Assembly: GCF_027887165.1 (NCBI RefSeq)
Contig: NC_077229.1
Span: forward strand, 373,689,573-373,753,572
Reading direction: 5' to 3'
From: Monodelphis domestica
Lineage: Eukaryota > Chordata > Mammalia > Didelphimorphia > Didelphidae
Length of the DNA: 64,000 bases
The notes under the pieces were generated by a model. It ran no database searches. It was not told the DNA's origin and saw only the letters and a program-made list of their open reading frames with translations. The position numbers and the translations under genes were made by a program. This document shows positions 62,001 to 64,000 of this stretch, piece by piece (positions within the stretch are counted from its first letter, which is position 1; every line of letters begins with the position of its first letter).

Positions 62001-63132
62001 AATTGAAATTTGCTTTTATTTCTTCCTTTTAAGCCCCATTAAAAAAAAAACAACCCTTAACTTCTGTCTTAGAATCAGTATAGTGTATTGGTTCTAAGGC
62101 AGAAAGAAGAGCAGTAAGAACTAGACAATGGGGGTTACGTGGCTTGCCCAGGGTCACACAGCTAGAAATTATCTGAGGCTAGTTTTGAACCCAGGATCTT
62201 CTGTCTCTAGGCCTGGCTCTCAATCTGCTGAGCCACCTTACCTGCCCCCTTTTAAGCCCCATTTTCTGACGGATTACTAACATAAATTTATTGTGTCATT
62301 GTTTTCCTAGAGATGTCTCAAAATGGTGGGATTCTGTTGAGAAAGATTAAGTTTAAAGCAGCAGGGTAGACTTTATGTTGCCTGGAACTGTCTTCTACTT
62401 TATGAAAATGCATAAATAGCCCTTAAATTTTTTAATGATACCATCAGATGTTCACCAGTGATTAAAAAGGCATCATAGATCCTACTCTTGAGGGGCTTAT
62501 GATTAAAATCCCCACTTGTTTTTGCTTCTTGAAGAGATTTTCTAAGAGGGCAGGAGGACAAAGCCAATAGCTTAAGTTTGCCAACCTTAGAAAACTTGTC
62601 AATTTGAAATTCTTTAAAAAATCATTCTGCTGATTTACCTGATTTGCAAAATTAGTTATCTCTAGCTGTTCAGTGAGAATTTCAAGAAAACAAGAAGAGT
62701 AAGTGAATAGCCTTTTGATTGTTTAGAAAGCTCTGGACAATTAAAATCAGTTTTAAAATTTCACACATGGTTTTTCTTCTTGCTGGCACTCGTAAGTTAT
62801 AAAGCCATTCATTTATAGCACAGACTGATTTCATGTCCTCCTTGTAGGTAATTACTCCTTTTGCTAGGCATTTTTTATACTTTCTTTGCATCCTTAAATG
62901 TTTGACCACTTGTACAAGCACTATGGGAAGTTTTGGATTTTCCACAAAACAATTTTTCTTTGACTGGAAATACTTATTTTTTGCCTTGCATTTCTTATCC
63001 ACAGGAGCCAATCTTCTGCGGGGGCGTGACATGCAGTATGTCCAGAGGATGAAATCAAAATGGATGTTAAAAACAGGAATGAGCAACAATGCCACAAAGC
63101 AGATGCATTATAGGGCTCAAGTGATGTTCTAA
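32979..63132 (+). CDS. ZNF622: ZNF622 (REI1/ZPR9 family), 60S ribosome maturation zinc-finger protein
   Basis: ZNF622 is the animal counterpart of yeast Rei1/Reh1, cytoplasmic factors that act late on pre-60S subunits; the mammalian protein (ZPR9) is also reported as a MELK substrate and MYBL2 partner. Six coding exons (32979-33594, 35035-35274, 35533-35695, 39181-39293, 50269-50412, 63005-63132) join in frame to 467 residues, against 477 in human. Four C2H2-like fingers are visible: C6/C9/H22/H28 (U1-like), C69/C72/H85/H91, C244/C247/H260/H265 and C295/C298/H314/H320. An acidic linker covers about residues 190-232. The C-terminal block GARVGHRSLMRYYKQRFGLS through MKSKWMLKTGM is the conserved REI1 tail. 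The ATG has G at -3 and +4, and the next in-frame ATG would delete finger 1. All introns are GT-AG. The gene appears intact. Confidence 0.97.
33595..35034 (+). other. ZNF622 intron 1
   Basis: GT-AG intron. It holds C-rich tracts at 34060-34085 and a 14-base C run at 34153-34166, and decayed SINE-like sequence around 34370-34660. Confidence 0.7.
35035..35274 (+). CDS. ZNF622: ZNF622 coding exon 2 (acidic stretch and finger 3)
   Basis: The acceptor is TTGAAG at 35029-35034 and the donor is GTAAGT at 35275. It encodes DWEDIDSDEEMDSEGAEEQD, then the third finger PVTDCLFCSHHSSSLMKNVA with HMTKFHSFFIPDIEYL, closely matching human ZNF622. Confidence 0.96.
35533..35695 (+). CDS. ZNF622: ZNF622 coding exon 3 (finger 4)
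   Basis: The acceptor is TTTCAG at 35527-35532 and the donor is GTAGGA at 35696. It encodes EKVGVGKICLWCNEKGKSFY and STEAVQAHMNDKSHCKLFTE, the fourth finger, then FADFYDF. This block is nearly invariant in the family. Confidence 0.96.
35920..36132 (+). mobile_element. CORE-type SINE
   Basis: 'agcattttaaagtttataaggcaa', 'ttacaaataaagaaactgatg', GAATTTGAACCCAGGTTTTC and 'cctgattctaagcccagctctt' follow the class. Confidence 0.7.
36133..36355 (+). mobile_element. CR1/L3 LINE 3' end
   Basis: 'aatcacagaatttgagaattgaaagggatg', 'agtctctgcctgaaagaacttcag' and 'tgagaaagtctttcctactatgaagcctgaatg' match the 3' region shared by amniote CR1-type LINEs. Confidence 0.6.
36400..37120 (+). repeat. Unassigned multicopy repeat, distal part
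   Basis: 'ggaaaccctatgagcaaagatatggaag', 'gggagctattaaaaatcagagcaagg' and 'ctgtgggaggggagaggg' correspond to the interior and 3' part of the family at 28545. Confidence 0.45.
37300..37800 (-). mobile_element. Old L1 3'-end fragment
   Basis: 'cagttttgttcagccattttcc' and 'tttgatagactttgtttt' are the antisense of the L1 ORF2/3' end region also seen at 259-1231. It is highly decayed. Confidence 0.6.
37895..38085 (+). mobile_element. MIR SINE
   Basis: 'ttgagttcagattcccactc', 'ggtcctggataaatcacttaacttcc' and 'ttttctcatctaaaaaac' follow MIR order. Confidence 0.7.
38605..38995 (+). mobile_element. Two MIR-type SINE remnants
   Basis: 38605-38775 ('ggaatcatagatttgtcattgag...gtttgaacccaagtcctct') and 38890-38995 ('gagacaggacttgaactcagataagagg'). 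Confidence 0.55.
39181..39293 (+). CDS. ZNF622: ZNF622 coding exon 4
   Basis: The acceptor is CTTGTAG ending at 39180 and the donor is GTAAGT at 39294. It encodes SSYPDHKESEDTEVSEELPL and EKNLEYDDETMELILPS. The central SEDTEVSE part is the least human-like piece of the exon; the flanks are conserved. Confidence 0.95.
39640..39945 (+). mobile_element. L2 3' end
   Basis: CCCTGTCTCCATGTCTTTGC, 'cataactagaatgccctctc', 'agcttttcccagttccttgc' and 'gattccttgagggtaggca' follow L2 order. A further L2 tail lies at 40080-40146 ('tctgaacatagtatgctcttaataaatg'). Confidence 0.8.
40255..40710 (-). mobile_element. LTR-like segment, probable solo LTR
   Basis: On the minus strand a promoter-like part leads to AATAAAGTAAGTG and AATAAACTGTGCACTGG, then a pyrimidine-rich end. 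It resembles the segment at 58290-59115 in layout and 3' sequence. Exact ends are uncertain; no coding parts are seen. Confidence 0.5.
41385..41752 (-). mobile_element. Solo LTR
   Basis: On the minus strand it begins TGTAAAAAAATAGACTTG, has 'ctacaatccccacaagcc', an AATAAACC poly(A) signal and ends TTTAATCTTTACA. Flanks TAAC and TAAG could be a 4-base target duplication. Only the LTR remains. Confidence 0.65.
42040..42190 (+). mobile_element. MIR3-like SINE
   Basis: 'tagtccaaacttattttacagatgagat', GAGGCCCAGAGAAGTTCAGA and 'cttgcccaaagtcacacagc' match the consensus. Confidence 0.7.
42737..43433 (-). mobile_element. Solo LTR with GGAT target duplication
   Basis: On the minus strand it begins TGTGAATTTTAGATTTACTC and ends TTTCCCCTTACA, 697 bases, with a TATA-like CTATATATTTGG. 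GGAT flanks it at 42733-42736 and 43434-43437, a 4-base duplication typical of gammaretrovirus-like integration. No internal region is present. It is related to 44228-44625 and 54130-54350. Confidence 0.78.
43560..44127 (-). mobile_element. Old L1 fragment, left part
   Basis: 'aatattccattactttcatata', 'gttcagccattttccaacattt' and 'ggcataattccaaattac' are antisense L1 ORF2 3' end. The same L1 resumes at about 44640 after a simple repeat and an LTR. Confidence 0.65.
44128..44219. repeat. AT/GT-rich simple repeat
   Basis: Alternating TATA and TGTG tracts at the junction between the L1 fragment and the LTR. Confidence 0.85.
44228..44625 (+). mobile_element. LTR 5' portion, partial
   Basis: It begins TGTGAATTTTAGATTTTCTC and shares 'tacttaag', 'tgacagacatgtgct', the 'gctgtcctaggtcaagcttaagctaccattgg' block and a TATA-like GTATATTC with the LTR at 42737-43433, but in the opposite orientation. 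The 3' part is missing. It interrupts the old L1. Confidence 0.7.
44640..44840 (-). mobile_element. Old L1 fragment, right part
   Basis: 'agttgctttaattttcatttttct', 'tttgcccatttatcatttaggg' and 'atcttggaagtaaaacctttat' are antisense L1 sequence that lies 5' (in L1 sense) of the fragment at 43560-44127. Confidence 0.6.
45068..45082 (+). promoter_or_regulatory. CTCF-like motif
   Basis: CCAGCAGAGGGCGAC fits the CTCF core CCASYAGRKGGCRSY at all but one position. It lies in ZNF622 intron 4 outside recognised repeats. Confidence 0.45.
46735..46750 (+). promoter_or_regulatory. Second CTCF-like motif
   Basis: TCAGCAGATGGCACTG fits the CTCF core with one deviation at the first base. It has the same orientation as the site 1.7 kb upstream. 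Confidence 0.35.
46965..47080 (+). repeat. Head fragment of unassigned multicopy repeat
   Basis: 'cattcattcagcaaacagcagtgatgccc' and 'gctacaaggggcctctagtttagtatggg' resemble the head at 28545. A similar shorter fragment is at 48410-48480. Confidence 0.4.
48790..49018 (-). mobile_element. tRNA-headed SINE with long tail
   Basis: 'ttgttgtagtccttttaattat', 'ggtctttttgactcccaagtctgg' and 'gcaccacctagctgcccc' are the reverse complement of the SINE seen at 27765-28010. Confidence 0.85.
49610..49824 (+). mobile_element. Well-preserved tRNA-headed SINE with target duplication
   Basis: GGGCAGCTGGGTAGCTCAGT, GGTTCAAATCTGGCCTCAGC, GTGACCCTGGGCAAGTCACT and TCCAAGACGGAAGGTAAGGG, then an A-rich tail. The 15-base duplication AAAATAGGGTAGGAG lies at 49595-49609 and 49825-49839. 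It is one of the youngest insertions here. Confidence 0.92.
49981..50053. repeat. (TATG/TATA)n microsatellite
   Basis: Alternating purine-pyrimidine run about 215 bases before ZNF622 exon 5. Confidence 0.93.
50269..50412 (+). CDS. ZNF622: ZNF622 coding exon 5 (REI1 C-terminal block)
   Basis: The acceptor is AACAG ending at 50268 and the donor is GTATGT at 50413. It encodes ARVGHRSLMRYYKQRFGLSR and AVTTAKNQKAVGRVLQQYRA with LGWTGST, the basic conserved region near the C terminus of the family. Confidence 0.95.
50800..51610. other. Unassigned GC-richer segment, possibly LTR-derived
   Basis: This block differs in composition from the flanking intron and has promoter-like GC-rich parts, but I found no clear ends, poly(A) signal or duplication. 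The open frames at 51321-51600 overlap on both strands and are not convincing. Confidence 0.3.
52170..52400 (+). mobile_element. MIR SINE
   Basis: 'ggtcacaggacctgggttaag', 'tgcctaaatcactaaaactc', 'cttcatttgtaaaaatgag' and 'ctaggattatgaagatc' follow MIR order. Confidence 0.7.
53644..53817 (-). mobile_element. hAT-like MITE, short copy
   Basis: The ends CTATGTTGGCAAATG and AAAGGTTTGACAACACTG are inverted repeats. The right end, reverse-complemented (CAGTGTTGTCAAACCTTTTA), matches the left end of the element at 26738-27079. Flanks CCCTAGAC and TCCTAGAG are an imperfect 8-base duplication. Confidence 0.65.
54130..54350 (-). mobile_element. LTR 3' fragment
   Basis: TTGGTTGCCAGGG, 'aatttatggtagtttattttt' and 'aagggaagatattaaggaag' parallel the 3' end of the LTR at 42737-43433. 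Includes a purine tract at 54241-54305. Confidence 0.6.
54375..54595 (+). mobile_element. MIR SINE
   Basis: 'gcaagtcacctaacatttctcaaactcag', 'tttcttcatctgtaaaatgataag' and 'tataaatgctcactatcat' match MIR. Confidence 0.75.
55545..55785 (+). mobile_element. MIR SINE
   Basis: GGTTAAGTCACTTAACCTCC, 'cctcatctgcaaaatgtag', 'gtgaggatcaaatgg' and 'agtgcctgggcacagagtaagtgctata' match a nearly full-length MIR. Confidence 0.8.
56577..57040 (+). mobile_element. Older SINE carrying a younger SINE
   Basis: The outer head 'ggcagctaggtggtacactggat' (56577-56660) resumes as 'gtgaccttggacaagtag...cagttttctcatatgtaaaatagg' after 56904. Confidence 0.7.
56666..56887 (+). mobile_element. Inner tRNA-headed SINE with target duplication
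   Basis: GGCAGCGGGGTGGCTCAGTG, GGTTCAAATCTGGCCTCAGA, GTGACCCTGGGCAAGTCACT and an A-rich tail. The duplication AAAACATTTAGTAGGA (56650-56665) and its near-identical partner at 56888-56903 confirm insertion into the outer SINE. Confidence 0.88.
57290..57790 (+). mobile_element. L1 ORF2 fragment (upstream of the RT FADD motif)
   Basis: 'gaccccgttggacttggatacca', 'catggataattcaacattag' and 'aatcaataggtgcacaagcagcattcaac' match the L1 region encoding DQ.GFIPG..GWFN and ISIDAEKAFDKIQH. It is decayed. Confidence 0.7.
57865..58087 (+). mobile_element. CORE-type SINE
   Basis: 'aactagcatttacataacactgtgc', 'cagatgaggaaactgaggtag', CTCAGATCTTCCTGACTCCA and 'ctacataactgcccc' follow the class. Confidence 0.8.
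58290..59115 (-). mobile_element. LTR-like segment carrying a SINE
   Basis: On the minus strand the order (GC-richer part, then AT-rich part with ATTAAAG, then a pyrimidine-rich end 'ttaaaactcctacatttaac') resembles the LTR-like segment at 40255-40710. A SINE lies within it. Ends are uncertain. Confidence 0.45.
58522..58706 (-). mobile_element. tRNA-headed SINE
   Basis: AGTGACTTGCCCAGGGTCAC, TTTGAACCCAGGACCTCCTG, 'tctcaatccactgagccacccagct' are the reverse complement of the SINE at 49610. Confidence 0.9.
59180..59460 (+). repeat. Unassigned multicopy repeat, 3' part and head
   Basis: 'tcagcatattgaattggaagttcc', 'ggaaatgtccagtaggcacttgg' belong to the distal part of the family at 28545; 'aagtgtttattacatgccaagcactg' at 59390 resembles a new head. 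Confidence 0.45.
60190..60405 (+). mobile_element. MIR SINE
   Basis: 'aaggcaaatcacttaacctctctctgc', 'agggttgttgtgaagatcaaatgaga' and 'agtgcctggcacacagtac' match MIR. Confidence 0.8.
60766..60783. repeat. Poly-C tract of 18 bases
   Basis: An uninterrupted C run followed by GCCCCGC, within a C-rich stretch starting near 60740. Confidence 0.95.
60860..61199 (+). mobile_element. L2 3' region
   Basis: 'cacctagactgctataaattc', 'tccatacagtgatcagagggat', 'gtaggataaaatataaactcc' and 'cattcctttccttcatacaatcc' follow L2 order. Confidence 0.7.
61200..61465 (-). mobile_element. Solo LTR, relative of the 19318 copy
   Basis: On the minus strand the end 'aataaactttataaaaataatacttgaagtattggacattaatttaaatctta' parallels the end of the LTR at 19318-19600, and the start ATAATTAGAGTT parallels TGTAATTAGAATT. 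No internal region is seen. Confidence 0.6.
61866..61908. repeat. (GT)n microsatellite, imperfect
   Basis: GT run with GCAT and GCGC interruptions. Confidence 0.9.
62041..62248 (-). mobile_element. tRNA-headed SINE with target duplication
   Basis: 'cttgcccagggtcacacagctag', 'tctcaatctgctgagccacc' are the reverse complement of the SINE at 49610. CTTTTAAGCCCCATT flanks it at 62026-62040 and 62249-62263. Confidence 0.92.
63005..63132 (+). CDS. ZNF622: ZNF622 coding exon 6 (C terminus)
   Basis: The acceptor is CCACAG ending at 63004. It completes a Gly codon and encodes ANLLRGRDMQYVQRMKSKWM and LKTGMSNNATKQMHYRAQVM with F, then TAA at 63130-63132. Human reads AALMRERDMQYVQRMKSKWM here. Confidence 0.95.
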
Positions 63133-64000
63133 GTGACCCTTTGGCAGTGTTAGAGGTAGGGTTCAGTGCAATCTCATCACTTCAGAAGTTCCTGATTTGT
63201 CTGAGAATCTTGATGTCTAAATGGATGTCTGTTAGTGTGATAAAGCTTCATTAACTGCTATTGCACCATTTCCTCCACCACTTTTACCTATAATAATACT
63301 GAAAATCATTCAGTTTTCAAATGTCATCTCTGTCAAAATCTAAAGGTTGTATATGTACAAAATGAGATGTGCTCAAGTGATCACTGTGCTCAGTAATGTA
63401 TTAATTTGGAAATTGGCTTATGCTTTTAGATAATTTTCCGTATCAGAGAACAGTATATACAATGAAAGAAATGATTGAGAGACTTTAAGGTGACTTGTCA
63501 AATCCAGTCTTAATTTTAACTTCTAAAATAACAATTTTTCACGTCCTGGTGTGGAGGTACCCATGTGCTATCTATGGCTGTTTTGAGACTTGTGATTTCT
63601 ATGAAGAGAATTGGACTTTGAACCTCTCCATAAAGTTTGTATGACTATCTCTACTGGTGCTGAGATAAAACTGCACTGTGTAGTTTCATTAAACCAGAGC
63701 ATCCTCCAGGAGGCATTTAAAACTTTTTTGCTTAATGAGTTTTCATTTCTACGGCACATCTTGCAACAGGTGACAACACTATGAACCCAAAACCTTTCAA
63801 CATTGAAAGCTAATGACTTGTTTTCTCAAGCCTTCTCTAGTGTGGCATGTACTATGTGGAAAATATATTTACTGCTGCTGATTCTTATTCTAGAAATAAT
63901 CTGTTTCAGAGAATGAGAATGGTTGTCTTTCATCAAAATCTTAATTCAGGTAGTTCATGGAACGTTAAATACGCCAAAGTGAATCACACAAATCAGTGCT
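63133..64000 (+). other. ZNF622: ZNF622 3' UTR, running to or past the window end
   Basis: The sequence after the stop is AT-rich and free of recognisable repeats. There is no AATAAA; an ATTAAA variant lies at 63688-63693. The transcript may end near there or beyond the window. Confidence 0.55.

Larger units (their letters stand above)
50413..63004 (+). other. ZNF622 intron 5 (12.6 kb)
   Basis: GT-AG intron. Apart from the repeats listed, 52400-53640, 54600-55540, 55790-56380, 59460-60180 and 62264-63004 hold nothing I recognise. Confidence 0.8.

Overview
This window is vertebrate nuclear DNA and almost certainly marsupial. It is AT-rich and intron-dominated, and it is full of repeats typical of marsupial genomes: tRNA-headed SINEs beginning like GGCAGCTGGGTGGCTCAGTGGATTGAG, MIR/CORE-type SINEs, L2 and CR1/L3 LINE tails, 5'-truncated L1 copies and short solo LTRs. 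I cannot decide between an American and an Australian marsupial. No prokaryotic, phage or CRISPR feature is present.

Two host genes lie head to tail on the + strand. The first is the 3' half of RETREG1 (FAM134B), the ER-phagy receptor. Six coding exons between 12756 and 21666 encode the second membrane hairpin of the reticulon-homology domain, the cytosolic tail, the LC3-interacting motif and the stop codon. The 3' UTR probably runs to about 23820. The 5' exons are not in the window. One intron appears to use a GC donor. The second gene is ZNF622 (the REI1/ZPR9 family), a cytoplasmic 60S-ribosome maturation factor. It appears complete, with six coding exons from 32979 to 63132 encoding 467 residues, and it starts in a CpG-rich promoter at about 32500-33480. 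RETREG1 and ZNF622 are also same-strand neighbours in the human genome, so the order is ancestral. The two genes share no evident pathway.

Layout: 1-12755 is RETREG1 intron (nested L1s, an L1 reverse-transcriptase fragment, SINEs); 12756-21666 is RETREG1 exons; 21667-~23820 is 3' UTR; ~23820-32500 is intergenic, with a hAT-like MITE and old repeats; 32500-63132 is ZNF622, with large introns 4 and 5; 63133-64000 is ZNF622 3' UTR. Intron 4 carries a cluster of solo LTRs inserted into and around an old L1, and two CTCF-like sites. Intron 5 carries a SINE-in-SINE-in-L2 nest and another LTR cluster.

I found no undescribed protein-coding system. The items most worth a second look are the GC-AG intron, the hAT-like MITE pair, the LTR pairs, a repeat-poor GC-richer intronic block (13690-14520), an unassigned multicopy repeat, and the CTCF-like sites. 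All family names come from recognition by eye, without database searches.
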